Source: Limnoglobus roseus (GTDB lineage Bacteria; Planctomycetota; Planctomycetia; Gemmatales; Gemmataceae). Taken from it: 64,000 bases of DNA. Under the pieces are notes generated by a model that saw only the letters and a program-made list of their open reading frames with translations, did not search any database and had not been told where the DNA came from. Made by a program: the position numbers and the translations under genes. This document shows positions 34,646-44,594 of this stretch, in pieces (the stretch's first letter is position 1; each line of letters opens with the position of its first letter). The DNA lies in assembly GCF_008254045.1 (NCBI RefSeq), contig NZ_CP042425.1, positions 682,001 to 746,000 of the forward strand, written 5' to 3'.

Positions 34646-36577
34646 TCACCCCACGTAGATGCCGTCCGCGATTGACGTGTAGCCGAACGGCTCGCTGTAG
34701 TATCCGGCACCCGGCTGGCCACCGGTCCAACTGGTGGTCGCCGCCGTGTAGACGCGGACCGCCGCCGGGAGGCGTTCGCCGCTGCCGACGATCAGATCGA
34801 GCTTGCCGTCCTTGTCCACGTCCCGCACCGCCGGCCGCACGCCGCCACGCTCGCCGGCGTCGAAAGCGAAGAAGTTCGCGAGCGGATTCGCCACCGCCGC
34901 CGTCGGGTTCGCCACAAGGGTTGCCCCGTCGAGGACCGTCACCCGCGGGCCGCCGCCGGGACCGCCGCCGAAGATCACCTCGGCTTTGCCGTCGCCGTTC
35001 AAGTCGCCGGCTGCGATGTAGATGCCGTTGCGGAGACCGGCGAGGTCGGGGCCGCTGAAGGCGAAGAAGTCGTTCACCAGTTTCTTCGGGCTGGTCGTCA
35101 CGGTGCTGCCGTCGAAGATCGCCACGCGGGGACCGCCGCCGAAGCCGGCCCCGACGACGATGTCGGCCCGGCCGTCGCCGTTGATGTCCGCTGCCGCCAC
35201 GCGGGCCCCGCCGCGGAAGTTCGGGTCGTCGATGCCGAAGAAGTTCGCGATCGTTTTCGGCGCTCCGCTGGCATAGCTGAACACCATCACCCGGCCGCCG
35301 CCGCCCTGGTCGGGCGTGATAATCACATCCGCATGGCCGTCGCCGTCGACGTCGGCCGCGGCCACAAACAAGCCACCGGTGTACCCGGACTCGAAGGCCG
35401 AGAAGGTGCCGCCCACGTCCGCGCCGGTCTGCCCATCGATCACGCGGAGTTGCGAGCCGGACCCCGGCCCGGCGGCGAAGATCAGGTCGGGGTTGCCGTC
35501 GCCGGTCACGTCCGCGATGGCCGACCGGATCGCGGTCGTCGTGGCGCCGAACGGGTAGTACGCGGCCCCGACCGGGGCGAGTTGGTTCGACGCATTCATC
35601 CGGTACAACTGCACCGAGCCGTCCGGCTTGCTAATCGCGAGCAGGTCGCTGGTGATCGCGGTTTGCCCCGTCGGCAGTGCGGGCGGGACGGTCGGCGGCA
35701 CAACCGGCGGCGAGGTCGAAACAACTGGCGGCGACGCCGGCACGATTGGGGCCGAGACGATCGGGGCCGTCGTGGTCGGCGGGCTGCTGGCCGTCGCATT
35801 GACCGTCCAACCGATGTCCTGAAGCACGGCGTAATCGAGGTTGGTGAAGCCGTACCGCTTGCCGGACACGAGGAACGGCTGGAGCGACGTTTCTTGACCC
35901 TGGTACTGCGTCCCCTGGGCGAAGTGGGCGTGGTCGCTCGACACGTGCGGGGCGACTCCGCCGTCGGCGGCCGTGGCGTTCGCCCCGGTGAACGTGTTCC
36001 CCGACACGAGGTTGAAGTATTGGGAGGCAGTGCCGAACCCGAGCAGGTGGCCGAGTTCGTGCGTCGCGACCGTGTGGAAGTCGGTCTGGCCGCGGGCCGG
36101 GGCGTCGGACGAGAAGTTCCAGTTTTGGTCGAGGTCGAACGCCAGCGACCCGCCCCAGAGGGAGAAGCCGGTGGTGCCGCGGGTCTGGACTTCCTTCAGC
36201 CAGTTCGAATCGCCGCCGGCCTTGTACCCGCCGAACCCGCCTTCACCCGCCTCCGCGCCGTCCAGGTGGTACGCCCCGGCGTAAACGACGATGGTATTGG
36301 CCGCGATCGTCGGGTTGGCGATTTCCGTCTGCACGCCGGACGACGGGTTGTTGAGCAGCAGGCTCCACGTGTTGCCGCCGGTCGGCGTGAGGGCGTCGAA
36401 GTTCGCGTCCAGTCGGGAGACAAGTTCAGCCCCGGCCTCTTCGAGCGCGGCTCGCTTGGCAGGATCGTTGAAAAAGCCACTGGTGTCCAACGAGTAGTCG
36501 AACTGGAGGTTCACCGCCGGGACGATCCGGCCGTCGAGGGATTCAAGATTCAAGATCGTCCGCGAGAGGCGATGCAT
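34646..36577 (-). CDS. Surface protein with metzincin-like and FG-GAP repeat domains
   Basis: A 643-residue protein. The N-terminus (ILNLESLDGRIVPAVN) carries the LExxxRxVPA motif that in planctomycetes precedes large exported proteins. A zincin domain contains HELGHLLGFGTASQYFNL (His173, Glu174, His177); the usual third ligand six residues on is Thr, not His. A Pro/Thr/Val linker (about 275-320) is followed by four or five FG-GAP repeats (DVDGDGHADVIITPDQGGGGRV, DINGDGRADIVVGAG) with Asp/Gly calcium loops. It ends in SIADGIYVG. It is divergent from a related FG-GAP gene. Cell-surface location is inference. Confidence 0.8.
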   Translation of the reverse strand: MHRLSRTILNLESLDGRIVPAVNLQFDYSLDTSGFFNDPAKRAALEEAGAELVSRLDANFDALTPTGGNTWSLLLNNPSSGVQTEIANPTIAANTIVVYAGAYHLDGAEAGEGGFGGYKAGGDSNWLKEVQTRGTTGFSLWGGSLAFDLDQNWNFSSDAPARGQTDFHTVATHELGHLLGFGTASQYFNLVSGNTFTGANATAADGGVAPHVSSDHAHFAQGTQYQGQETSLQPFLVSGKRYGFTNLDYAVLQDIGWTVNATASSPPTTTAPIVSAPIVPASPPVVSTSPPVVPPTVPPALPTGQTAITSDLLAISKPDGSVQLYRMNASNQLAPVGAAYYPFGATTTAIRSAIADVTGDGNPDLIFAAGPGSGSQLRVIDGQTGADVGGTFSAFESGYTGGLFVAAADVDGDGHADVIITPDQGGGGRVMVFSYASGAPKTIANFFGIDDPNFRGGARVAAADINGDGRADIVVGAGFGGGPRVAIFDGSTVTTSPKKLVNDFFAFSGPDLAGLRNGIYIAAGDLNGDGKAEVIFGGGPGGGPRVTVLDGATLVANPTAAVANPLANFFAFDAGERGGVRPAVRDVDKDGKLDLIVGSGERLPAAVRVYTAATTSWTGGQPGAGYYSEPFGYTSIADGIYVG

Positions 36578-37226
36578 ATCGGGCCACAAGGTTGTATTTG
36601 CTCGGAGCGGTGTCCTACCGACCGGATCATTCCGTTACCCCGGTCGCGCGACCTCCCAGCCGTGGCAGGCCACGGGCGTTCGGCGCGTGAATTCGAACCG
36701 GGGAAATGCCCGCAACTGGCCTCGGGCCAGGGGGGAACGGACGGGTCAGCTTCAGGGGATCAAACGATGGCGGGTGAGGGGACCGCTTCGGGGGTGTTGA
36801 GAAGACCGGCAAACTTTGTGCGTTCTGCGTGAGCGCCGGGTCCAATCAACTCGTTCGATTGTAGCTTCAGTACCATCTAGCATGGTATTTCGCGATACGC
36901 CAGTTGTTGCGGCCGAACGGATGGGGAAAGGGTGTCGGAAATTCAGTTCGGGAAAAGCTTCGATTCATTTCCCTGCGGGTTGAGCCGTTCGCCGATTTTG
37001 GATCAGAATGCTTCTGCCCGGGCCGAAGGCCCTGCCCTGTCGGCGGAACAGTTAGCGCAAGGCCGCCACTCACCCCCAATTGCCCTGTGTGGTTGGGAGT
37101 TAAGGCGGGCCCGGCAAACTTTTCCGCGTACAAAATCGTCGAGATGGTGACAGGGCATGCCGGCCGGCGCAAACTGAGACTACCGCCGCCCGCGACAACC
37201 GGGCGGGCCGCACCGCCGAGGTTGTT
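36578..37226. other. Divergent region between two FG-GAP genes
   Basis: 649 bases between divergent starts. A small inverted repeat TACCAT-CTAGC-ATGGTA lies at 36871-36887. I saw no convincing -35/-10 pair for either gene, and short ORFs here have no ribosome site. The region likely drives both surface protein genes. Confidence 0.4.
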
Positions 37227-40200
37227 ATGCCCCTTGAGTCGTTCGCTCGTCTGTTCCGCACCGAGGCACCTTCCGTGGCACACAAAAAACCATCCAAGCT
37301 CCGAAGTTGGCTGAACGTCACGCCACTGGAAGACCGGACCGTTCCCGCGAGCCTGATCGACCGGAACGCGGCGCTCCTCGGGTCCGGCAACGCCGCGGCC
37401 ACCGTGCTGGGCGTCAGCGATGACGGCCGGTACGCGATCTTCTCCTCATTTGCCACGGACTTGATCCAGGGCCAGATCGACACGCCGGGAACGAATGACC
37501 TCTTCTGGACCGACCTGTTGACGGGCGACATCAAGCTCGTGACGAACCTGCCGACGGTACAGGCCAACAATGCCACCCAGCCGACCAGCTACTTGTACGA
37601 CGGCGTGACGACGTACAGCCGGTCGTTGACCGGGGTCGACTCGTTCAGCCAGGCCGTCATCAGTGGCGACGGGCAGTTCGTGGCGTTCAACTCCAAGATC
37701 GATGCCAGCCTCGTCGACCGCCTGTACGTGACCCAGTCTCAGTCGCCGACTTCGACCGACCTGACGCGGACGGTGGCCCCGGACCGCGGCAGTTCGACCT
37801 TTGACGTGTTCCGTTGGTCCCAGCAAACGGGCGTGACCAGCCTGGCCAGCCGCACGTACTTCAACCCCACCGGCACTCCGGGGGCGGCCACCTCAAACAC
37901 GGGAAGTCTGACGAACCCGAACATGGCGTTCGGCCGGCGGACTGATTCGATCAACCCCGCCATCTCGACCGACGGGAGTCGCGTCTCGTTCGTTTCCTCT
38001 TACAACGCCCAGGACGCGCTGCCCCAACGGTTCATTGCGGCCGTCACCACGGCTGGCGTGCGGCGGTTCACCAACCAGGCCGAATTCCTGGTCTTCGACA
38101 ACGGCGATACGAGCAACGACATCTTCGTCACGGACTTCACGGACATCGGCCAGGCCAATAACACCTTCGTCCCCACTCAGGAGAATTCGGGGAATTTCTA
38201 CACGACCGTCATGTCGAAGGTATTCAGTGGTGACCTCACCGTGTTCGACGTTGACACGAACACTCGGCCGTCCACGACGACCACGTTTAACGTCTACCCG
38301 GGGTTCACAACGGCAGGAACCCTGGGCACGACGGAAATCAGTGTTGACCCGTTGGGCCGGTACCTCGGCGGGGACGGTCTGACGGCGACCTACGTGAGCG
38401 ATCTCGACACGTCCCTACTCGGCAAACTGAGCGTGTCGAACGGGAACCCCAACCGCCGGACGTACGCGGCCTCGGATACCACGAACGTCTTTTGGACCCA
38501 GTTCGGTTCCACGATTGACCCGGCGAACGTCGTCCGATTGGTGACGACGGGGTCCGACACGAAAACGAGCGGCGGCGGGGCGACGCCAGTGACCTCGTCC
38601 GGCAGCGGCGGCGGGGTCGCCCAGAACGCCATCCTGGCCCGGAACGACTCGGCCGGTGTGGTGTTCCTCACCTCTGTGGGCGGCGCTGCGGGCAGCCAAA
38701 TCGTGACCGGCTTCGGCGGCGACACCACGACCCAACAGTTGTACTACCGCCGCATGGGCGGCGAGATCGGCGACACGGCGGTTCTCATCACGGCGGTGTC
38801 GGGCACGACGGGGTCGCCGGGCAACGGGTCCCTCCCGATCAGCGTCGCGGCGACGGGGACGATCGACCCGAAGTCGTACCAGATCAGTGCGGACGGCAGC
38901 ACGGCCGTCTTCGTCTCGACCTCGTCGAACCTGTTCCCGGCCGCCACGCTCAAGGACACGAACAACGCGACCGACGTCTTCATCAAGGACGTGGTCGCGG
39001 GGACGCTCACCGCCGCGAGCGTCCGGGCGACCGGCAAGCTCACCGGGGCATTGGCCGCGAACACCCCGTCCATCGGGCCGGACGGCCGGTACGTCACGTT
39101 CCAGAGTTTGGGGACGGACTACGCCGCAGGCACCACGACCGACACGAACCTCGCCACGGACATCTTCCTCCGCGACCGCACGGCGGGCACGACGGCGTAT
39201 ATCAGCACGATCGCGAACGGGTCCAGTACCGGGAACGGTGCCTCCACGGGCGCGTTCGTCGGGAACCAGGGGATCGCCGGCCGGATCGTGTTCACCAGTT
39301 CCGCGACCAACCTCGACGCCTCGTTCCCAATCACAAAGGGCAACACCGATGCCTACGCAACAAGCCTGCCCCTCGCGGGAACGGGCAGCACCGACCCCGT
39401 CCTGAAAGCGGCGCGGATCGGGGCGGTCAGCGGCGGCTCTCCCGCGGCGGCCGCCTACGTGACGTTCGGCTCGTCGAACCAACTCGTCATCGGCAGCCGG
39501 TTCAGCCCGTTCCCCGGCTTTACTGGTGAAATCCGTGTTGCAACGGCCGACGTGAACGGCGACGGCAACGCCCAACCCGACCTGATCGCGGCCTCCGGAC
39601 CCGGCATTCCCGCACGGGTGGTCGTGATCGACGGGGCCACAGGCAAGACGATCTACAACCTCACCGTCTTCGAAGCCAGCTTCACCGGCGGCCTCAACGT
39701 GGCGGCGGCGGACCTGAACGCGGACGGGTTTGCCGACATCATCGTCGCGGCGGATGAGGGGGGCGGCCCCCGAGTGAAAATCATCAGCGGCAAGGATGCG
39801 TCCACCCTCGCCGACTTCTTTGTCTTCGAGCCGTCGTTCCGCGGCGGCGTTCGCCTGGCGACGGGGTTCATCGGGTCGATGGCCTCCACGGGAGTTGGGC
39901 AGGCGATCGACGACGGTGTCCCCGACATCATCGCCGGCGCAGGCATCGGTGGCGGGCCGCGGATCAGCGTCCTCGACGGGGCGTCGGCCGTGAAGGGGCA
40001 GGTCGCCCGGATCACCGACTTCTTCGCGTTCGAACTGTCCCTCCGGAACGGCGTGTACGTTTCGGCCGGCGACTTCAACAAGGACACGTTCGACGACATC
40101 GTCGCCGGCGGCGGGCCGGGCGGCGGGCCACGGGTCCAGGTCTTCGACGCGAAGAGTTCGGTCAACACGCCGAACACGCCGAGTACCCTGGCCAACTTCT

Positions 40201-40421
40201 TCGCGTTCAACGCGGACTCGCGGAACGGCGTGCGGGTCGCGGCGAAGAATATCGACGGGGACGCCGTCGCGGACCTCTTGGTCGGCGAAGGGGCGGGCAA
40301 CGTCAGCCGCGTCCGCAGTTTCTCGGGCGGCAAGCTCGACTCGGCCAACCAGCCGACGCTCATCGACGACACGGTGCTGTTCGACGACTTCGCCAGCACC
40401 AACGGTGCGTGGGTGGGGTAA
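37227..40421 (+). CDS. Large FG-GAP/beta-propeller surface protein
   Basis: A 1064-residue protein. The N-terminus (LRSWLNVTPLEDRTVPASL) carries the same LExRxVPA motif as its divergent neighbour. Residues 50-720 are strand-rich repeats of the WD40/TolB-like propeller type (VSDDGRYAIFSSFATDL, ISGDGQFVAFNSKID, SADGSTAVFVSTSSNLF). From about 760 to the end there are FG-GAP repeats (DVNGDGNAQPDLIAASG, DLNADGFADIIVAAD, DFNKDTFDDIVAGGGPG) nearly parallel to the neighbour, ending in TNGAWVG like IADGIYVG there. No zincin motif. It is followed by a 20-bp bidirectional terminator. Confidence 0.82.
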   Translation: MPLESFARLFRTEAPSVAHKKPSKLRSWLNVTPLEDRTVPASLIDRNAALLGSGNAAATVLGVSDDGRYAIFSSFATDLIQGQIDTPGTNDLFWTDLLTGDIKLVTNLPTVQANNATQPTSYLYDGVTTYSRSLTGVDSFSQAVISGDGQFVAFNSKIDASLVDRLYVTQSQSPTSTDLTRTVAPDRGSSTFDVFRWSQQTGVTSLASRTYFNPTGTPGAATSNTGSLTNPNMAFGRRTDSINPAISTDGSRVSFVSSYNAQDALPQRFIAAVTTAGVRRFTNQAEFLVFDNGDTSNDIFVTDFTDIGQANNTFVPTQENSGNFYTTVMSKVFSGDLTVFDVDTNTRPSTTTTFNVYPGFTTAGTLGTTEISVDPLGRYLGGDGLTATYVSDLDTSLLGKLSVSNGNPNRRTYAASDTTNVFWTQFGSTIDPANVVRLVTTGSDTKTSGGGATPVTSSGSGGGVAQNAILARNDSAGVVFLTSVGGAAGSQIVTGFGGDTTTQQLYYRRMGGEIGDTAVLITAVSGTTGSPGNGSLPISVAATGTIDPKSYQISADGSTAVFVSTSSNLFPAATLKDTNNATDVFIKDVVAGTLTAASVRATGKLTGALAANTPSIGPDGRYVTFQSLGTDYAAGTTTDTNLATDIFLRDRTAGTTAYISTIANGSSTGNGASTGAFVGNQGIAGRIVFTSSATNLDASFPITKGNTDAYATSLPLAGTGSTDPVLKAARIGAVSGGSPAAAAYVTFGSSNQLVIGSRFSPFPGFTGEIRVATADVNGDGNAQPDLIAASGPGIPARVVVIDGATGKTIYNLTVFEASFTGGLNVAAADLNADGFADIIVAADEGGGPRVKIISGKDASTLADFFVFEPSFRGGVRLATGFIGSMASTGVGQAIDDGVPDIIAGAGIGGGPRISVLDGASAVKGQVARITDFFAFELSLRNGVYVSAGDFNKDTFDDIVAGGGPGGGPRVQVFDAKSSVNTPNTPSTLANFFAFNADSRNGVRVAAKNIDGDAVADLLVGEGAGNVSRVRSFSGGKLDSANQPTLIDDTVLFDDFASTNGAWVG

Positions 40422-40437
40422 GTTGATCCCGCCACCG

Positions 40438-40483
40438 GAAATGCGAACGGCGGGCACTTCACGGTGCCCGCCGTTCGCATTTC
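40438..40483. terminator. Bidirectional terminator between FG-GAP and peroxiredoxin genes
   Basis: Perfect 20-bp arms 40438-40457 and 40464-40483 (outer GAAATGCGAAC, inner GGCGGGCAC) with a six-base loop, between convergent genes. Confidence 0.8.
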
Positions 40484-40495
40484 GCACGGTTCGAC

Positions 40496-41044
40496 TTACT
40501 TCTTCGCGTCCAGTTCCTTAACGAATGCCAGCACTTCCTTCGGGTGGTCCTTCGGCGTGACCTTCTCGTAGATCTTCGCGATCTTGCCGTCCTTGCCCAC
40601 GACGAAGGTCAGTCGCTGCGCCGTCTTGCCCTTCGGGTTTTGGATGCCGAGTTCCTTGATGAGCTTCAGGTCGGTGTCGCACAGCAGCGGGTACGGGAGC
40701 ATTTGCTCGGTCGTGAACTCACCGTTGAGCTTCGTGCCGTCGGCGCTCGCGCCGAGGACGACGACGTCCGCGGGGAAGTCCTTCGCCACGTCGCGGAAGC
40801 CGCACGATTCGACGGTGCACCCGGGCGTCTTGGCCTTCGGGTAGAAGAACACGACAACGACCTTGCCCTTCAGGTCCTTGACGCTGACCGTCTTGGCGTC
40901 TTTCTTCACCTTGTCGATCTGCGTGGCCTCCAGCGGCACGTCCGGGAACGGGTCGCCGACCTTCACCTTCAGGGTGGAATCGTCGGCCGACAGGGAACCG
41001 AGCGCGAGCGCGGACACGGCGAGGGCGAGGAACCAGCGCGACAT
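40496..41044 (-). CDS. Exported peroxiredoxin of the Bcp/PrxQ type
   Basis: A 182-residue protein with GGAG before ATG 41044 and a signal peptide (WFLALAVSALALGSLSADD). The thioredoxin fold has the peroxidatic site YPKAKTPGCTVESCGFRD: Thr73, Cys76 and resolving Cys81 four residues on, as in PrxQ. It reduces peroxides outside the cytoplasm. The electron donor is not in the window. It is convergent with the FG-GAP gene and divergent from infC. Confidence 0.9.
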   Translation of the reverse strand: MSRWFLALAVSALALGSLSADDSTLKVKVGDPFPDVPLEATQIDKVKKDAKTVSVKDLKGKVVVVFFYPKAKTPGCTVESCGFRDVAKDFPADVVVLGASADGTKLNGEFTTEQMLPYPLLCDTDLKLIKELGIQNPKGKTAQRLTFVVGKDGKIAKIYEKVTPKDHPKEVLAFVKELDAKK

Positions 41045-41160
41045 TCGAGTCTCCAAGTTGGGAACTGAGCCCCGGATCGGGGCAGGGGTAGGCTGTCGCA
41101 TTCTCAACCCCCGCGAACCCCGCGGCAAGGGGCCGGAAGGGGAAAATTCGAATCTCCCTG

Positions 41161-41190
41161 TTGACGGGCCTTTCGCGGTCAGGTAATCAT
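41161..41190 (+). promoter_or_regulatory. Possible infC promoter
   Basis: TTGACG (41161-41166), an 18-base spacer and AATCAT (41185-41190). The -35 is good, the -10 weak. It would give a leader of about 90 bases before infC. Confidence 0.3.
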
Positions 41191-41285
41191 GAGACATTCA
41201 CTCGATTTTCTCCGACGCCGTCGGTAAGATCAATAAGACCGCACCGCCAGGCATCGGGTTTTCGTTCCGCACAAGGAGTCTTGGT

Positions 41286-42053
<768 letters not shown>

Positions 42054-42058
42054 AGGGA

Positions 42059-42088
42059 TTGGACGCGCGACCGAACTTTTCCTAAGAT
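42059..42088 (+). promoter_or_regulatory. Promoter upstream of rpmI-rplT
   Basis: TTGGAC (42059-42064), 18 bases and TAAGAT (42083-42088), starting just after the infC stop. It would allow rpmI-rplT to be transcribed apart from infC, with a start near 42095 at a small hairpin CGTCCC/GGGACG. Confidence 0.45.
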
Positions 42089-42092
42089 ACTC

Positions 42093-42142
42093 CGTCCCAA
42101 ATGGGACGCGATCCAACACCCGGGGCGACCCGGGTGTTTTTC
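42093..42142 (+). terminator. Leader hairpin and terminator/attenuator before rpmI
   Basis: A stem CGTCCC-AAAT-GGGACG (42093-42108) is followed by AACACCCGGG (42115-42124), GCGA and CCCGGGTGTT (42129-42138) with a TTTT tail. This is a strong terminator about 100 bases ahead of rpmI, either ending infC transcripts or attenuating the ribosomal protein genes. Confidence 0.65.
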
Positions 42143-42245
42143 CGTTTCCCGTACCCGCAGTGCCGAGCGGTTCGGCGCTGCCCCAGTGCAAGAGGGTCCT
42201 GAAGCCAACGACGTTGTCGTTGCCCCTCTCCACGGAGAATTGACC

Positions 42246-42446
42246 ATGGCCAAGAAGAACAAGACGAACAAGTCGGTCCTGAAGCGGATCAAGCGGACCG
42301 CAACCGGGAAGCTGAAGCACGGCATCTGCGGTAAGCGGCACTTGAACGCCCACTTTAACGCGAAGCAACGCCGCCAACTCCGCGGCACGGCGATCACCAC
42401 CGGGGCGATCGTCAAGAAGTACCTCATCGCGATGGGCGAATACTAA
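42246..42446 (+). CDS. rpmI: Ribosomal protein bL35
   Basis: A 66-residue basic protein, MAKKNKTNKSVLKRIKRTATGKLKHGI, the expected length and sequence pattern of bL35 of the large subunit. GGAG precedes the ATG. It is 48 bases ahead of rplT, the usual order after infC. Confidence 0.96.
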   Translation: MAKKNKTNKSVLKRIKRTATGKLKHGICGKRHLNAHFNAKQRRQLRGTAITTGAIVKKYLIAMGEY

Positions 42447-42494
42447 CCCCCGACTTGTTCCACCACCAAAACACATTCATCAAGGACATAAGCC

Positions 42495-42854
42495 ATGGTT
42501 CGCGCGGGTAGCGGCAAGACCACCACACTCCGTCGGAAGCGGCACCGGAAGCTCTGCAAGGGCTTCCGCCTGAGCCGCCACAATCTTTACCGGCAATCGA
42601 TCTCGACCCTGCTCCGGGCACGCGCCTACGCCTTCCGCGACCGCCGCGTGAAGAAGCGGGAGTTCCGCAGCCTGTGGATCATCCGCATCAGCGCTGCCTG
42701 CCGGATGCGCGGCCTGCGGTACAGCGAGTTCATCCACGGCCTGCAACTGGCCAACGTGATGCTCAACCGCAAGGCGCTGTCGGAAGTCGCCATCCACGAC
42801 CCGGCCGCCTTCGACCAACTCGTCGAACTGGCGAAGAAGTCGATCAAGAAGTAA
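42495..42854 (+). CDS. rplT: Ribosomal protein bL20
   Basis: A 119-residue protein with the bL20 features KRHRKLCKGFRLSRHNLYRQS and NRKALSEVAIHDPAAFDQLVELAKK. bL20 is needed for early 50S assembly and in many bacteria represses its own operon by binding the leader. A 22-bp stem follows. Confidence 0.96.
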   Translation: MVRAGSGKTTTLRRKRHRKLCKGFRLSRHNLYRQSISTLLRARAYAFRDRRVKKREFRSLWIIRISAACRMRGLRYSEFIHGLQLANVMLNRKALSEVAIHDPAAFDQLVELAKKSIKK

Positions 42855-42874
42855 GCCAACGGCCGAAGTTCAAA

Positions 42875-42920
42875 CGCAAGAGGGGCCGGGTTTCTCACGA
42901 GAAACCCGGCCCCTCTTGCG
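42875..42920. terminator. Bidirectional terminator after rplT
   Basis: Perfect 22-bp arms 42875-42896 and 42899-42920 (CGCAAGAGGGG outer, CCGGGTTTCTC inner) with a two-base loop, between rplT and the convergent EF-hand gene. Flanking T-runs are short. Confidence 0.75.
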
Positions 42921-42947
42921 TTGATTTATCAAGAACGAAACACCGCC

Positions 42948-44471
42948 TTACCGGCCGCCCGGCCCGCCCGGGCCGTTTTTGCTGCGACTGTTCCCCTTCT
43001 TGTCGTCCTTCTTGCTGTCCTTTTCCTTGTTCGCGGCCGCCGCTTCGCCACGGCTTCCGCCGCCGAACAGACTGCTCAAGCCACCACTAGGCCTCTCAGC
43101 CTTCGGCTTCTCGGCCTTTTCGGCCTTCTCTGGTTTCTCGCTGCTGCCGTCTCCGCTGCTGCCGCCCCACGGGCTGCGCTGGTCGCCGCTGCTCCGGCGA
43201 TCATCGGCGAGGCTGCGGTCGCCACGATCGCCGCCGCGGTCAGCGGAATCGCCACCAAACCCACCCCGTCCGCCGCGTTCGGGCTTCGGAGCCAAGGACG
43301 CCATCGTGAAGTTCGGATTCTTATACCGCAGGTATTCTTCCGCCGTCAGCAGGCCGTCGCTGTTCAGGTCCATGGCCATGAACTCTTCCGACTTCCGGCC
43401 GTCCCGCCGCCACTCGTAGAGACCGACCTGGCCGTCCTCGTCGGTGTCGAGTTGCTTGAACCAACTCGGCAGGTCCTTCGGAAGTTTGCCGAATCGGAGG
43501 ACGATCGGCTTAGGGTCTTCCTGAGGAATTTGACCCCGCCCGTCGCCACCCCAATTGCCCCACCCGCCTTGTTGGTCCCGGCCGTCCCGCCCTTGCCCGT
43601 ACGGGTCGGCATTTCGGCGAGACCCCGAATCGGCGGAATAGGCTTGGGCCTCGGCCGCGTCGATGAAACCATCGCGGTTGGCGTCGTACTGGTCGAAGAC
43701 GAACTTGAGTCGATCGGTGCTCTGGGCTTCCTGAAGGCTAATCCGCCCGTCCCGGTCCATATCGTATCGCGATAACGAGCCTAACCCCGACTGGTCGCCA
43801 CCAGGGCCGCCTCGCCCTCCGCGGTCGCCGCCTGGGAAGCCGCCGCCCCTCGGATCCGTGCTCGTCGCCATCGGCGAGCCCATTGGGCCACCGCCGCCGC
43901 CACCACGTTGGGCTCGCATCGCTTCCATCCGCTTGGTGGACGCATCGCGATACTGGTCGATGGTGATCGTGCCGCTGGTCGGCATCGGTTCACCGCCGAA
44001 TCGCTGAGCCATCGCGTTCGATCGTTCGCGGGTGGCAGCGGGAATCAGAGAGTAGTCGAGGGTGTTGCCACTGCCGCCATAAGAAGCCTGGAGTTGGGCA
44101 AACTGCCCATCGGCGAAGGATGTCGCACCGCCGCCCTGACCACCGCCAAAGTTTCCACCTCGGCCGCCACGACCGCCACCGCCGTCCTGACCACCAAAAC
44201 CGCCCGGCTGGCCGCCACCGAAGCCGCCCTGGCCGCCGCCGAAGCCGCCCGGACCGCCACGACCACCGCCAGCGTCTTGGCCGCCGAAACCGCCCGGTTG
44301 ACCGCCGCCCTTGCCGCTGCTGTCGCGACCGCCCTTGCTACCCTTGCCGCCGCCCGGCCCACCGCCACCGCCGCCGGGGAACTGGCCCTGGGAGTCGTCG
44401 GGGTTCATGCTGAGTGCGAAGACGGCGAGGCCGATCGGGGCCATCAGTTTGAAAAGTTTGAGCAGCCGCAT
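42948..44471 (-). CDS. Exported Gly-rich EF-hand protein
   Basis: A 507-residue protein with a hydrophobic N-terminus (LMAPIGLAVFALSM). Residues about 30-115 are nearly all Gly with Gln/Phe/Lys (GGFGGQDGGGGRGG). Four EF-hand loops are visible: DMDRDGRISLQE, DANRDGFIDAAE, DTDEDGQVGLYE and DLNSDGLLTAEE, each with the Asp-x-Asp/Asn-x-Asp-Gly pattern and final Glu. A Lys/Ser/Glu-rich tail ends the protein. It probably binds calcium outside the cytoplasm. It faces convergent rplT and a divergent HAD gene. Confidence 0.8.
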   Translation of the reverse strand: MRLLKLFKLMAPIGLAVFALSMNPDDSQGQFPGGGGGGPGGGKGSKGGRDSSGKGGGQPGGFGGQDAGGGRGGPGGFGGGQGGFGGGQPGGFGGQDGGGGRGGRGGNFGGGQGGGATSFADGQFAQLQASYGGSGNTLDYSLIPAATRERSNAMAQRFGGEPMPTSGTITIDQYRDASTKRMEAMRAQRGGGGGGPMGSPMATSTDPRGGGFPGGDRGGRGGPGGDQSGLGSLSRYDMDRDGRISLQEAQSTDRLKFVFDQYDANRDGFIDAAEAQAYSADSGSRRNADPYGQGRDGRDQQGGWGNWGGDGRGQIPQEDPKPIVLRFGKLPKDLPSWFKQLDTDEDGQVGLYEWRRDGRKSEEFMAMDLNSDGLLTAEEYLRYKNPNFTMASLAPKPERGGRGGFGGDSADRGGDRGDRSLADDRRSSGDQRSPWGGSSGDGSSEKPEKAEKAEKPKAERPSGGLSSLFGGGSRGEAAAANKEKDSKKDDKKGNSRSKNGPGGPGGR

Positions 44472-44504
44472 GGGCGGACCCTCGAGGCGGAATATCGTGC
44501 TGAT

Positions 44505-44534
44505 ATACTAGTCTCGCGCGGGCGGATGTGTCAC
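44505..44534 (-). promoter_or_regulatory. Promoter of the EF-hand gene
   Basis: On the minus strand GTGACA (44529-44534), 18 bases and TAGTAT (44505-44510), 33 bases before the start codon. Confidence 0.4.
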
Positions 44535-44594
44535 GCCTCATTCTCCAACCTATCATCGACCGTTCATATTCTCATCACCTCGGGAGTTTTCGCG

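Noticed and set aside
36690..36720. Possible tRNA T-arm (GTTCGAATT on the minus strand)
   Set aside because: The flanking bases do not form a five-base stem, and no acceptor stem or anticodon arm is present.
36871..36887. TACCAT/ATGGTA inverted repeat as a strong operator
   Set aside because: Only six-base arms in a 649-base region; chance occurrence is likely.
38415..40487. 690-codon frame opposite the large FG-GAP gene
   Set aside because: No domain, Arg-rich, and it runs through the terminator; the plus-strand gene has clear FG-GAP repeats.
41140..41165. TTCGAATC word resembling a T-loop
   Set aside because: No cloverleaf could be drawn around it.
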